From Paenirhizobium naphthalenivorans (GTDB taxonomy: Bacteria > Pseudomonadota > Alphaproteobacteria > Rhizobiales > Rhizobiaceae), in NCBI RefSeq assembly GCF_007992095.1, contig NZ_BJZP01000008.1:124001-188000 (forward strand): a DNA stretch of 64,000 nucleotides, given 5' to 3'. Shown here in pieces: positions 7,277 through 15,194 of the stretch. Each line of letters begins with the position of its first letter. The stretch's first letter is position 1. The position numbers and the translations under genes were made by a program. The notes beneath the pieces were generated by a model, which worked only from the letters and a program-made list of their open reading frames with translations, was not told where the DNA came from and did not search any database.

Positions 7277-8635
7277 ATGGACATTGATAGTTACGCACGA
7301 AACTTTTTTGCCGAAAATCCCGATATCGAAGTGCTCGAAGCCTTCGTCATCGATGTCAACGGCGTGCCGCGCGGCAAGTGGATCCCGCGCGAACGGGCGC
7401 TGGACGTCCTGACCAAAGGCATGGCGATCCCGCGCTCGGTCTATGCGCTCGATGTCTGGGGCCGCGACGTGAATGCGGCAGGTCTGGCGGAAGGCACGGG
7501 CGATCCAGACGGCATTTGCTACCCGGTGTGGGGAACGCTGTCGCGTGTCACCTGGCTGTCACGTCCCACGGCACAGGTTCTCCTGGCGATGAAAAACACG
7601 GATGGCACCGGCTTCTACGCCGATCCGCGAAATGTGCTGGCCGCCGTGCTGGAACGCTACAAGAAGCTGAAGCTGACGCCGGTCGTCGCCACGGAACTCG
7701 AATTCTATCTGATCGACCCGGTCCGCTCGGCGCTCGACCCGGTGCGTCCGCCGAATACGCGCGACGGCCGTTGGCATACCGGCCAGACGCAGGTGCTGTC
7801 GATTTCGGAACTGCAGGACTTCGAGGCCGTGTTCTACGGCATCGCCTCGGCGGCCCGCGCTCAGAATGTGCCAGCCGACACGACGCTGCGCGAAAACGGC
7901 CCCGGCCAGTACGAAATCAATCTCAACCACGTGCCGGACGCTCTGGCCGCCGCCGACTATGCGGTTCTCCTGAAGCGTATCGTCAAGGGCGTCGCGCGCA
8001 GCAACGATCTCGATGCGACCTTCATGGCCAAGCCCTATGGCATGCAGGCCGGCAGTGGCATGCATGTGCATTTCTCCGTCCTCGATGAGGACGGGAAGAA
8101 CATTTATGTCGGCGAAGACGGTCCCTCGGAACGCCTGATGCACTCGGTCGGAGGGCTGTTGGAAGCCATGGGCGAGAGCATGGCAATCTTCGCGCCGCAC
8201 CAGAACTCCTATCGCCGGCTCACGCCTTCGGAACACGCGCCGACCTATGCCTCGTGGGGCTTTGACAACCGCTCGGCAGCGGTGCGTGTCATCACCGCGC
8301 CGAAGGCGGCAACCCGCATCGAGCACCGCGTCGCCGGCGCCGATACCAATCCCTATCTGGTGATCGCAATGATCCTTTCCGCGGCCCTTGCCGGTATGAA
8401 GGAGAAGACTTCGCCCGGCGGAGCCATCTCCGGCGACGACCATGCCGTCAGCCACGAACCGCTGCCGACCAATTGGGACTACGCGCTTCAGCGCTTCGCC
8501 AAGTCGAGCTTTGCCTATGCGGCGCTCGGCCCGCAGTATCGCAGCCTTTACGCAGCCTGCAAGCATCAGGAACTGTCGGAATTCGCGCTGCGCGTAACCG
8601 ATGTCGAATACGACGCCTATATCCGGACCGTGTGA
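7277..8635 (+). CDS. Glutamine-synthetase family ligase (gamma-glutamylpolyamine synthetase-like)
   Basis: An ATP-dependent ligase of the type I glutamine synthetase fold. In this setting it probably joins glutamate to putrescine or another amine, the first step of the gamma-glutamyl (Puu) route. Visible are the N-terminal VNGVPRGKWIPR, the metal/glutamate site motif TELEFYL, ENGPGQYEINL, GSGMHVHFSVLD with the ATP-site histidine, and RIEHRVAGADTNPYL. Length is 452 residues, the PuuA range. I chose the ATG at 7277; the frame is open upstream to 7211 but without conserved residues. The next gene, a PuuB-like oxidase, begins 13 bp downstream with its SD overlapping this stop. A true nitrogen-assimilating GlnA is less likely because of this context and the lack of an adenylylation motif. 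A second paralogue lies at 45820. Confidence 0.85.
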   Translation: MDIDSYARNFFAENPDIEVLEAFVIDVNGVPRGKWIPRERALDVLTKGMAIPRSVYALDVWGRDVNAAGLAEGTGDPDGICYPVWGTLSRVTWLSRPTAQVLLAMKNTDGTGFYADPRNVLAAVLERYKKLKLTPVVATELEFYLIDPVRSALDPVRPPNTRDGRWHTGQTQVLSISELQDFEAVFYGIASAARAQNVPADTTLRENGPGQYEINLNHVPDALAAADYAVLLKRIVKGVARSNDLDATFMAKPYGMQAGSGMHVHFSVLDEDGKNIYVGEDGPSERLMHSVGGLLEAMGESMAIFAPHQNSYRRLTPSEHAPTYASWGFDNRSAAVRVITAPKAATRIEHRVAGADTNPYLVIAMILSAALAGMKEKTSPGGAISGDDHAVSHEPLPTNWDYALQRFAKSSFAYAALGPQYRSLYAACKHQELSEFALRVTDVEYDAYIRTV

Positions 8636-8648
8636 GAGGAAAGCCACG

Positions 8649-9944
8649 ATGAACACGTCAGCCACCAATCCCGGCCATGCACCTTCATGGTATGCAGCCT
8701 CCGCAAACGACAAGTCGGTGCGCCCGAGCCTCAAGGGTGAGCGTACCGCCGACGTCTGCGTGATCGGCGCCGGTTTCACCGGCATTTCGGCCGCCCTGCA
8801 ACTCGCCGAAAACGGCTATTCCGTCATCGTGCTTGAAGGTGAGCGGGTCGGCTTTGGTGCCTCGGGCCGGAATGGCGGCCAGATTGTCAACGGCTACAGC
8901 CGCGACCTCGAAACGATCGCTCGGCGCTACGGTCAGCAAAATGCCGTCGAACTCGGAAAAATGTCGCTGGAAGGCGGGCAGATCATCCGCGAGCGCGTCG
9001 CCAAATACAACATCGCCTGCGATCTCGTCGACGGCGGCTTCTTCGCCGCTTTCACGGACAAGCAGATCCGCGAAATGGCGCATGTGAAGGCCCATTGGGA
9101 AAAGCACGGCCATACGGGCCTGGAAATGGTCTCCAAGGCCGAAGTCGGCAAATATGTGAAGGCTGATCGCTATGTCGGCGGCATGATCGACAAGCTCGGC
9201 GGCCATATCCATCCGCTGAACCTGGTGCTCGGCGAGGCCGCAGCGGTCGAAAGCCTTGGCGGCGAGATCTTCGAAAACTCCCGCGTCACCGGCGTCGACA
9301 TGGGCGCCAACCCAGTTGTCCGCACGGCACAGGGCTCCGTCACCGCCAAATACGTTCTGGTATGCGGCAATGCCTATCTCGGCTCGCTACTGCCGAGGAT
9401 CACCGACAAGATGATGCCGGTCTCGTCGCAGGTCATGGCGACCGAACCGCTCGACGCCAAGCTGATCGAGGAGCTGCTGCCGGCCAATTATTGTGTCGAG
9501 GATGCCAATTACGTGCTCGATTACTACCGTCGCACGGCCGACAACCGCCTGCTCTATGGCGGCGGCATTGGTTACGGTGGCCAGGATCCGGCCAATCTCA
9601 CCGGCGTTATCCGACCGAACATGCTGAAGACCTTCCCACAGCTCGAAAACACCAAGATCGATTTCGCCTGGAGCGGCAATTTCGCTCTGACGCTGACGCG
9701 CATTCCGCACATGGGCAAGCTGGCCGACAACGTATTTTTCTCGCATGGCGACAGCGGCCATGGCGTGACCACGACACATCTGCTCGGAAAGATCCTCGGT
9801 GAGGCGGTCGCCGGCCACGCCGGCCGCTACGACGTCTGGTCGTCGCTGACCGCATTGCCCTTCCCCGGCGGTAAGACCTTCCGCGTGCCGCTCACCATGC
9901 TCGGCGCATGGTGGTACGGCATGCGCGATAAGCTCGGTGTTTGA
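8649..9944 (+). CDS. FAD-binding oxidoreductase, PuuB-like (gamma-glutamylputrescine oxidase family)
   Basis: A DAO-family flavoprotein predicted to oxidise the amine product of the preceding ligase. The Rossmann motif VIGAGFTGISAALQLAENG starts at about residue 37, preceded by the PuuB-typical PSWYAAS N-terminus. The FGASGRNGGQIVNGY signature near residue 75, GGHIHPLNLV, YYRRTADNRLLYGGG and GDSGHGVTTTHLLG near the C-terminus all match the family. Length is 431 residues. The start ATG at 8649 follows GAGAGGAAA. It is 10 bp upstream of the amidase gene, so ligase, oxidase and amidase form one operon. The paralogue at 47269 is similar in plan. Confidence 0.88.
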   Translation: MNTSATNPGHAPSWYAASANDKSVRPSLKGERTADVCVIGAGFTGISAALQLAENGYSVIVLEGERVGFGASGRNGGQIVNGYSRDLETIARRYGQQNAVELGKMSLEGGQIIRERVAKYNIACDLVDGGFFAAFTDKQIREMAHVKAHWEKHGHTGLEMVSKAEVGKYVKADRYVGGMIDKLGGHIHPLNLVLGEAAAVESLGGEIFENSRVTGVDMGANPVVRTAQGSVTAKYVLVCGNAYLGSLLPRITDKMMPVSSQVMATEPLDAKLIEELLPANYCVEDANYVLDYYRRTADNRLLYGGGIGYGGQDPANLTGVIRPNMLKTFPQLENTKIDFAWSGNFALTLTRIPHMGKLADNVFFSHGDSGHGVTTTHLLGKILGEAVAGHAGRYDVWSSLTALPFPGGKTFRVPLTMLGAWWYGMRDKLGV

Positions 9945-9954
9945 GGAACAGGAC

Positions 9955-10830
9955 ATGAGCCGTATCATCACCGTCGCCGCGACCCAGATGGCCTGCACCT
10001 GGGACATTCCCGGCAATATTGTCCGGGCGGAAAGCCTGGTTCGCAAGGCTGCCGCTGACGGTGCGCAGATCGTGCTGGTCCAGGAACTGTTCGAAGCGCC
10101 CTATTTCTGTCAGGACCAGATCGCCGAATTCTTCGATCTGGCAAAGCCCTTCGAGGGCAATCCACTGATCCGGCATTTCTCCCAGCTCGCCGCCGAGCTG
10201 GACGTCGTGCTTCCGATCAGCTTCTTTGAAAAGGCCGGGCAGAGCTATTTCAACAGCGTGGCGATCATCGATGCCGATGGAACCGTGCTCGGGTTCTACC
10301 GCAAGAGCCATATCCCGGACGGACCGGGTTATACGGAGAAATACTACTTCTCTCCGGGCGATACCGGCTTCGAGGTCTGGCAGACCAAGCATGCGACGAT
10401 CGGTGTCGGCATCTGCTGGGACCAATGGTTCCCGGAGGCCGCCCGCGCCATGGCACTGCAGGGTGCCGAACTGCTGCTTTACCCGACGGCGATCGGCAGC
10501 GAGCCGCAGGATCCGACCATTGACAGCGCCGCCCACTGGCAGCGCGTCATGCAGGGCCATGCGGCTGCAAACCTGATGCCGGTGATCGCGTCCAACCGCA
10601 TCGGCTTGGAGCCGGGCCGCAAGGGGACGGAACTGATCTTCTACGGTTCATCCTTCATCACCGACCAGACGGGTGCGAAGGTCGCCGAGGCCGACCGCAT
10701 CAGTGAAACGGTGCTGACCGCCAGCTTCGATCTCGACGGCATCGCCAGACAACGCGCCGCCTGGGGCCTTTTCCGCGACCGCCGGCCGGAGCTTTATCAT
10801 CCATTGTTGTCGCTGGATGGGCAGGGCTGA
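9955..10830 (+). CDS. aguB: N-carbamoylputrescine amidase (nitrilase superfamily)
   Basis: Hydrolyses N-carbamoylputrescine to putrescine, carbon dioxide and ammonia in the agmatine route. The nitrilase triad is visible: Glu in VQELFEAPYFC (about residue 44), Lys in YRKSHIPDGPGYTEKYYF (about 116), and Cys in GVGICWDQWFPE (about 153). The C-terminal YGSSFITDQTGAKVAEA is typical of AguB. Length is 291 residues. The ATG at 9955 follows GAGGAACAGGAC. It is the last gene of the ligase-oxidase-amidase operon. No agmatine deiminase (aguA) is in the window, so carbamoylputrescine may come from elsewhere, or the enzyme may act on a related carbamoyl-amine. Confidence 0.88.
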   Translation: MSRIITVAATQMACTWDIPGNIVRAESLVRKAAADGAQIVLVQELFEAPYFCQDQIAEFFDLAKPFEGNPLIRHFSQLAAELDVVLPISFFEKAGQSYFNSVAIIDADGTVLGFYRKSHIPDGPGYTEKYYFSPGDTGFEVWQTKHATIGVGICWDQWFPEAARAMALQGAELLLYPTAIGSEPQDPTIDSAAHWQRVMQGHAAANLMPVIASNRIGLEPGRKGTELIFYGSSFITDQTGAKVAEADRISETVLTASFDLDGIARQRAAWGLFRDRRPELYHPLLSLDGQG

Positions 10831-10869
10831 GGCGAAATTCCTCTTGCGCAAGTGGCATGGACCGGTTGG

Positions 10870-11394
10870 CTAGCCCTTTAGCCCTGCCAATGCCTCGGCG
10901 ACAATGCCCTCGATGCTTTGTCCGATATCCACAGTGACGACACCGGGCTCGCCAGTCGGCGCCTCCAGAGTGGCAAGCTGGCTGTCCAGCAGCGACAGCG
11001 GCATGAAATGGCCAGTGCGGGCGCCCATGCGTTCCGTCAACAATTGGCGCGAGCCGTGCAGATAGATGAAGGCGAGATTTCCGTCGGTCACGGTGCGCAG
11101 ACGGTCACGATAGACCTCCTTCAGCGCAGAACAGGACACCACGATCCCCTCGCCCCGCTCCAGCGATGCGGCTATTTCGCCACCGATGATGTCCAACCAT
11201 GGCCAGCGGTCGTCATCCGTCAGCGGAGTACCCTTGGCCATTTTCTCAACATTGGTGGCCGGATGCAGGCTGTCGCCCTCGATGAAGGTCAGGCCCAGTT
11301 TTTCGGCCAATCCCGCCCCGACCGAGGATTTGCCGCAGCCGCTTACACCCATGACAATGATCGCCGCCGGGCGGCTGGTCGAGATTTCCTGCAA
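10870..11394 (-). CDS. gntK: Gluconokinase
   Basis: Phosphorylates gluconate to 6-phosphogluconate with ATP. The Walker A P-loop GVSGCGKSSVG begins at residue 16. EGDSLHPATNVEKM and LTDDDRWPWLD are diagnostic of thermoresistant GntK enzymes, and CSALKEVYRDRLR and MGARTGHFMP follow in order. Length is 174 residues, normal for the family. No in-frame ATG precedes the P-loop; the start is probably TTG at 11394, with GAGGAG about 11 bp upstream. It ends 39 bp from the convergent amidase gene. Its product could feed the Entner-Doudoroff enzyme Edd encoded at 50969. Confidence 0.92.
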   Translation of the reverse strand: MQEISTSRPAAIIVMGVSGCGKSSVGAGLAEKLGLTFIEGDSLHPATNVEKMAKGTPLTDDDRWPWLDIIGGEIAASLERGEGIVVSCSALKEVYRDRLRTVTDGNLAFIYLHGSRQLLTERMGARTGHFMPLSLLDSQLATLEAPTGEPGVVTVDIGQSIEGIVAEALAGLKG

Positions 11395-11508
11395 GATATC
11401 GCATGCTCCTCATTCGTCGCGGTGCCGTTTCGCGGCGACCTTAATGAGCGACGCCGCGATTTCCAAGCCGTCGGACGCAGCAGGCCGCCAACCGTCAGAC
11501 GCGACAGC

Positions 11509-13107
11509 CTAACCGGCCCGAAGCGCGCCCGCGATCTTCTCCGCCATGGCGATCACCGGCGCATTGGTGTTGCCGCCGATAAGGGTCGGCATCACCGAGG
11601 TGTCAACGACGCGTAGGCCGTCCACGCCGCGCACCTTCAGGTCCGTGTCGACGACGGAAGCATCGTCAGCGCCCATGCGGCAAGTGCCGACCGGATGGTA
11701 GATCGTCTCGGCCCTAGCCCGGATCGCCGCTTCGAGTTCCATGTCGGACGAGCCAGCTGGATGAAGTTCGCTCTTGCGATAGCGGGACAACGGGGCGGCC
11801 TCCATAATGTCGCGCATAACCCGTGCGCCGGCGAGCATGCCATCGACATCGCGCCGGTCGGACAGATAGGCCGGGTCGATCAGGGGGGATGCCATCGGGT
11901 CCGCGCTCTTCAAGGACACGCGGCCACGAGAATGGGGTCTGAGCAGACAGACATGGCAGGAATAGCCGTAGCCCATGTGCATCCGACGCGCATGATCATC
12001 GACCATGGCGGTGACGAAATGCAGCTGGACGTCGGGCCGATTCAGCGCCGGATCGGTCTTGAGGAAACCGCCGGATTCGGCAAAGGTCGAGCGCAGGATG
12101 CCTGTGCCGTCGCGTCGCCATTCTCCCGCCGCCCGCGTCATGTCGCGTGCACCGGTCAGGCCGATCCCCATCATGTCGGTATCGGCGGAACGGTAGACGC
12201 TGGTATAGTCAAGATGATCTTGCAGGTTCGCTCCGACCTCCGATCTGTCCGCGACCACCGCGATACCGTGACGCTGCAGCGTCTCGGCCGGGCCGATGCC
12301 CGAGAGCATCAGCAACTGCGGCGACTGAAGCGCGCCGCTTGATACAATCACCTCGCGCCCGGCCAGCGCTTTTTCCTGCCGCCGCCCGAGGCGATAGGCG
12401 ACACCGGTCGCCCGGCCCTTGTCGGTGAGGATACGGCTCGCGCGCGCGCCAGTGACGATCGTCAGGTTCGGCCGAGCCAGATGATCATGCAGGTAGGCGG
12501 CCGACGCCGAGCAGCGCTCGCCCTTCTTCGGCCCACGCCAGAACTGCGTCGCCTGGTAGAGTCCCAGCCCCTCCTGGTTGTCGCCGTTGAAATCCTCATT
12601 GTGCCGATAGCCCCGCGAGACACCCGCCTCGATGAAGGCCTGGTTGATCGGCCGTGCCCAGTCGGCGTTGGAGACCTGTAACGGGCCACCTGCCCCATGC
12701 AGAGGGGAAGCGCCGCGCTCATTGTCTTCGGATTTCACGAAGAAGGGCAGCATGTCGGCAAAGGACCAGCCCTTGCAACCGGCCGCGGCCCAATCGTCAT
12801 AGTCACCGGCGTGGCCGCGTACATAGAGCATGGCATTGATCAGGCTCGAGCCGCCCAGCCCGCGACCACGCGGCTGATAGGCGCGCCGGCCATTGAGTTC
12901 GGACTGCGGTTCACTCTCAAAGCACCAGTTGGCAGAACGGAGCCATCCGGGCACGACCGCCGCGGCCCCGGACGGAACGCGCAAGAGCAGATCACGGCCA
13001 TTGCCGCCAGCCTCAAGCAGGCAGACCTTGATGGCCGGATCCTCGCTCAGCCGCGCCGCCAGCACCGAACCCGCCGATCCACCACCAACAATCACGTAAT
13101 CGAACAT
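11509..13107 (-). CDS. GMC-family FAD oxidoreductase (choline/alcohol dehydrogenase type)
   Basis: A soluble flavoprotein of the glucose-methanol-choline family, expected to oxidise a primary alcohol. The FAD motif VIVGGGSAGSVLAARLSED begins at about residue 5, and the GMC signature GRGLGGSSLINAMLYVRGH lies near residue 81. The second signature SSGALQSPQLLMLSGIGP is near 255. The catalytic region YHPVGTCRMG and the C-terminal GGNTNAPVIAMAEKIA supply the active-site His/Asn pair. The start is the ATG at 13107, seven bases after GGGAGGAG; an upstream extension to 13125 is unneeded. At 532 residues it is like BetA, but without betB/betC neighbours the substrate is not assignable. It is followed by gntK about 115 bp downstream on the same strand. 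Confidence 0.87.
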   Translation of the reverse strand: MFDYVIVGGGSAGSVLAARLSEDPAIKVCLLEAGGNGRDLLLRVPSGAAAVVPGWLRSANWCFESEPQSELNGRRAYQPRGRGLGGSSLINAMLYVRGHAGDYDDWAAAGCKGWSFADMLPFFVKSEDNERGASPLHGAGGPLQVSNADWARPINQAFIEAGVSRGYRHNEDFNGDNQEGLGLYQATQFWRGPKKGERCSASAAYLHDHLARPNLTIVTGARASRILTDKGRATGVAYRLGRRQEKALAGREVIVSSGALQSPQLLMLSGIGPAETLQRHGIAVVADRSEVGANLQDHLDYTSVYRSADTDMMGIGLTGARDMTRAAGEWRRDGTGILRSTFAESGGFLKTDPALNRPDVQLHFVTAMVDDHARRMHMGYGYSCHVCLLRPHSRGRVSLKSADPMASPLIDPAYLSDRRDVDGMLAGARVMRDIMEAAPLSRYRKSELHPAGSSDMELEAAIRARAETIYHPVGTCRMGADDASVVDTDLKVRGVDGLRVVDTSVMPTLIGGNTNAPVIAMAEKIAGALRAG

Positions 13108-13276
13108 GTGAGTTGCTCCTCCCAAAGCTACTCCTGAGCACCAACGCGCGCCCTCCCCGCCCGGTCGATCGAGTCGACCTTCCGTTTACGTGAACGTACG
13201 TTTCTTGATGCTGACGCTCAAGGGTCGACGTGATGCGAAACGCGGTTTTTCAGCGATCAGGTCGGCGCCGGGGCAA

Positions 13277-13310
13277 AGAAAAACCCCGCCGCTTGGGATG
13301 AGCGACGGGG
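13277..13310 (-). terminator. Rho-independent terminator of rirA
   Basis: On the minus strand the sequence forms a 10-bp stem (CCCCGTCGCT paired with AGCGGCGGGG, one mismatch) with a 7-base loop, followed by TTTTTCTTT. It lies about 20 bp after the rirA stop codon. Confidence 0.8.
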
Positions 13311-13330
13311 TCGAATGGAATGCAGGATAC

Positions 13331-13822
13331 TCAGGAGGCGGAAAGGGGCACGACCGGCCTCGGAGCGCTGGGCCCCTTGCCAAATTCGTCGATGCCGAGC
13401 AGGAAATTGATTTGCGGCCGTGTCTTCACCAGATCGTCGATCGTGTAACCAGCCAAAACATCGAAGAAGGCGTTAAGTGCCTTGCGCAGAGCCGAGTTGA
13501 GGCCGCAGCTGTCGATCAGTGGACAATCGCTGTCACCGTCATCCTCGAAGCATTCCGCCATGGCGAAACTATCCTCGGTGACCTTGACCACGTCAAACAG
13601 AGTGATCTTGTCGGCCGGGCGTCCGAGCCGGATGCCACCATTGCGGCCTCGCACGGTCTCGACCAAGCCGGCCTTGGTCAGCGGCTGGAGAATCTTGAAC
13701 AGGAAAAGCTCCGATACGCCATAAGACCTGGCGATTTCCGGAATACGGCTGAGATGATCCTTGTTCGCCGCCGCATACATCAGCATGCGAACCGCGTAAT
13801 TCGTCTGTTTTGTCAAGCGCAT
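13331..13822 (-). CDS. rirA: Rrf2-family iron-responsive regulator RirA
   Basis: Rhizobial iron regulator, an Fe-S cluster-binding repressor of iron-uptake genes under iron sufficiency. The sequence is close to known RirA: MRLTKQTNYAVRMLMY at the N-terminus, the winged-helix segment RIPEIARSYGVSELFLFKIL, and the wing VETVRGRNGGIRL. The three cluster-ligand cysteines appear in AECFEDD, DCPLIDSC. Length is 163 residues from the ATG at 13822; a longer in-frame start near 13891 would run into the promoter. It is divergent from the ferric-iron binding protein gene, a likely target. The intergenic region carries both an Irr-type and an IRO-type motif, described separately. Confidence 0.95.
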   Translation of the reverse strand: MRLTKQTNYAVRMLMYAAANKDHLSRIPEIARSYGVSELFLFKILQPLTKAGLVETVRGRNGGIRLGRPADKITLFDVVKVTEDSFAMAECFEDDGDSDCPLIDSCGLNSALRKALNAFFDVLAGYTIDDLVKTRPQINFLLGIDEFGKGPSAPRPVVPLSAS

Positions 13823-13870
13823 GCGGATCTCCCTAGGCTCGTCGTGAGTCTCATATAGCGGATTTCGTAG

Positions 13871-13887
13871 TTTTGAACAATTCCAAA
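13871..13887. promoter_or_regulatory. ICE-like Irr-binding motif upstream of rirA
   Basis: TTTTGAACAATTCCAAA matches the rhizobial iron control element pattern TTTAGAA-N3-TTCTAAA at 12 of 14 fixed positions. It lies about 50 bp upstream of the rirA start, where Irr binding could affect rirA transcription. Recognition is by eye from the recalled consensus. Confidence 0.5.
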
Positions 13888-13955
13888 ACACTCAAGTTCA
13901 GCCATCACGTGTCTGTGACGAAATGACGACGCCGTTGACAGCTCGGACCAATTCA

Positions 13956-13970
13956 TGAATATGCCACTCA
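13956..13970 (+). promoter_or_regulatory. IRO-box-like RirA site upstream of the iron-binding protein gene
   Basis: TGA-ATATGCCAC-TCA fits the IRO motif TGA-N9-TCA reported for RirA-controlled promoters. It ends 32 bp upstream of the ATG at 14003. It overlaps a perfect 10-bp palindrome ATTCATGAAT at 13951-13960. The motif has only six fixed bases, so location next to rirA and an iron gene is the main support. Confidence 0.5.
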
Positions 13971-14002
13971 ACAAAAAATAGGGACCCAAGGAAGGAGTTA
14001 CC

Positions 14003-15046
14003 ATGTTTTCTATGAGAAGCCTGCGCGCCGCATTGCTCGCCACCGCTGCGATCGGGGCCTCCGCCGCAGCCGCGCGGGCCGATGGCGAGGTCAATATCTA
14101 TTCCTATCGTCAGCCCGAACTCATCCAGCCGCTGATTGACCAATTCACCAAGGAGACAGGAATCGAGGCCAACGTCCTCTTCCTCGACAAGGGCCTGGTC
14201 GAGCGCATCACCGCCGAGGGTGCCAATTCGCCAGCCGATGTCATTCTGACCGTCGACATCGGCCGTCTCGTCGAAGCCAAGGATGGCGGCGTTACCCAGC
14301 CGCTCGTCGACGAGACCATCAACACGAGAATACCGGCGCAATATCGCGATCCGGCCGGCGAATGGTTTGGACTGACCACCCGCGGCCGTGTTGTCTATGC
14401 CTCCAAGGAGCGCGTGCCGGAAACCGCGATCACTTATGAAGAACTCGCCGATCCGAAATGGAAGGGCCGGCTCTGCATGCGCGATGGCCAGCATTCCTAC
14501 AACATCGGCCTGTTCGCCTCGATGATCGCCCACCACGGCGCCGAATACACCGAAAAATGGCTGACCGGCCTCAAGCAGAACCTCGCCCGCAAGCCGGACG
14601 GCAACGACCGCAGCCAGGCGAAGGCGATCATGTCCGGCGAGTGCGACATCGCACTCGGCAATACCTATTACGTCGGCCTGATGATGACCAACGACAAGGA
14701 CCCGGAAGAGAAGGAATGGGCGGCCGCCACCAAGATCCTCTTCCCCAACGCCGCCGACCGTGGAACACACGTCAATATTTCCGGCGTGGCCCTCGCCAAG
14801 CACGCGCCGAACAAGGACAATGCCATCAAGCTGATGGAATTCCTGTCGTCCAAGGAAGCTCAGCAAATCTATGCCGAACAGGTGTTCGAATATCCGGTAA
14901 CGCCGGGCGCGGAACCGTCCGAGATCGTCAAGTCCTTCGGGCCAATCAAGCCGGATACCTTGCCGCTGACCGACATCGCCGCAAACCGCAAGACGGCGTC
15001 GGAACTTGTCGACAAGGTTGGCCTGAACGACGGACCGTCCAACTGA
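14003..15046 (+). CDS. fbpA: Ferric-iron ABC transporter periplasmic binding protein (FbpA/FutA family)
   Basis: Periplasmic solute-binding protein for Fe(III). Residues 1-27 form a signal peptide (basic start, Ala-rich core, ARA cleavage region). The mature start VNIYSYRQPELIQPLIDQF is typical of the FbpA/FutA1 class 1 iron-binding proteins. Tyrosine-containing segments such as GNTYYVGLM, where paired tyrosines bind iron in the family, are present. ADVILTVDIGRL, WFGLTTRGRVVYASKE and DRGTHVNISGVALAKHAPN also match. Length is 347 residues; AGGAGTT lies 6 bases before the ATG. No permease or ATPase gene follows: a terminator comes directly after. The candidate permease is 14 kb away at 28903. 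Regulation by RirA is inferred from the divergent arrangement. Confidence 0.92.
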   Translation: MFSMRSLRAALLATAAIGASAAAARADGEVNIYSYRQPELIQPLIDQFTKETGIEANVLFLDKGLVERITAEGANSPADVILTVDIGRLVEAKDGGVTQPLVDETINTRIPAQYRDPAGEWFGLTTRGRVVYASKERVPETAITYEELADPKWKGRLCMRDGQHSYNIGLFASMIAHHGAEYTEKWLTGLKQNLARKPDGNDRSQAKAIMSGECDIALGNTYYVGLMMTNDKDPEEKEWAAATKILFPNAADRGTHVNISGVALAKHAPNKDNAIKLMEFLSSKEAQQIYAEQVFEYPVTPGAEPSEIVKSFGPIKPDTLPLTDIAANRKTASELVDKVGLNDGPSN

Positions 15047-15073
15047 TTGCCGCTTCAGCAAGCAGACATGAAA

Positions 15074-15100
15074 ACGGGCCTCTTCGGGCCCGTTTTTGTT
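15074..15100 (+). terminator. Rho-independent terminator after fbpA
   Basis: ACGGGCC-TCTTCG-GGCCCGT forms a 7-bp perfect GC-rich stem followed by TTTTGTTTTG, 28 bp after the fbpA stop. It closes a single-gene transcription unit. Confidence 0.88.
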
Positions 15101-15194
15101 TTGTCTGATTTGTGAAGCGCCAGCTCCGACCAAGGCCGAAGAGCGGATCGCCCCTCCCTGTGCGAAGAGAGGGGCGATCCGAGGGGCAGCAGGC

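Noticed and set aside
7277-8635. Assimilatory glutamine synthetase (glnA)
   Set aside because: Neighbours are an amine oxidase and N-carbamoylputrescine amidase, the length and motifs fit gamma-glutamyl-amine ligases, and no glnB or adenylylation motif is seen.
13898-15133. A 411-residue minus-strand reading frame opposite fbpA
   Set aside because: It is the antisense shadow of fbpA: no family features, low-complexity Gly/Arg/Val composition, and fbpA has a signal peptide, ribosome-binding site and terminator.
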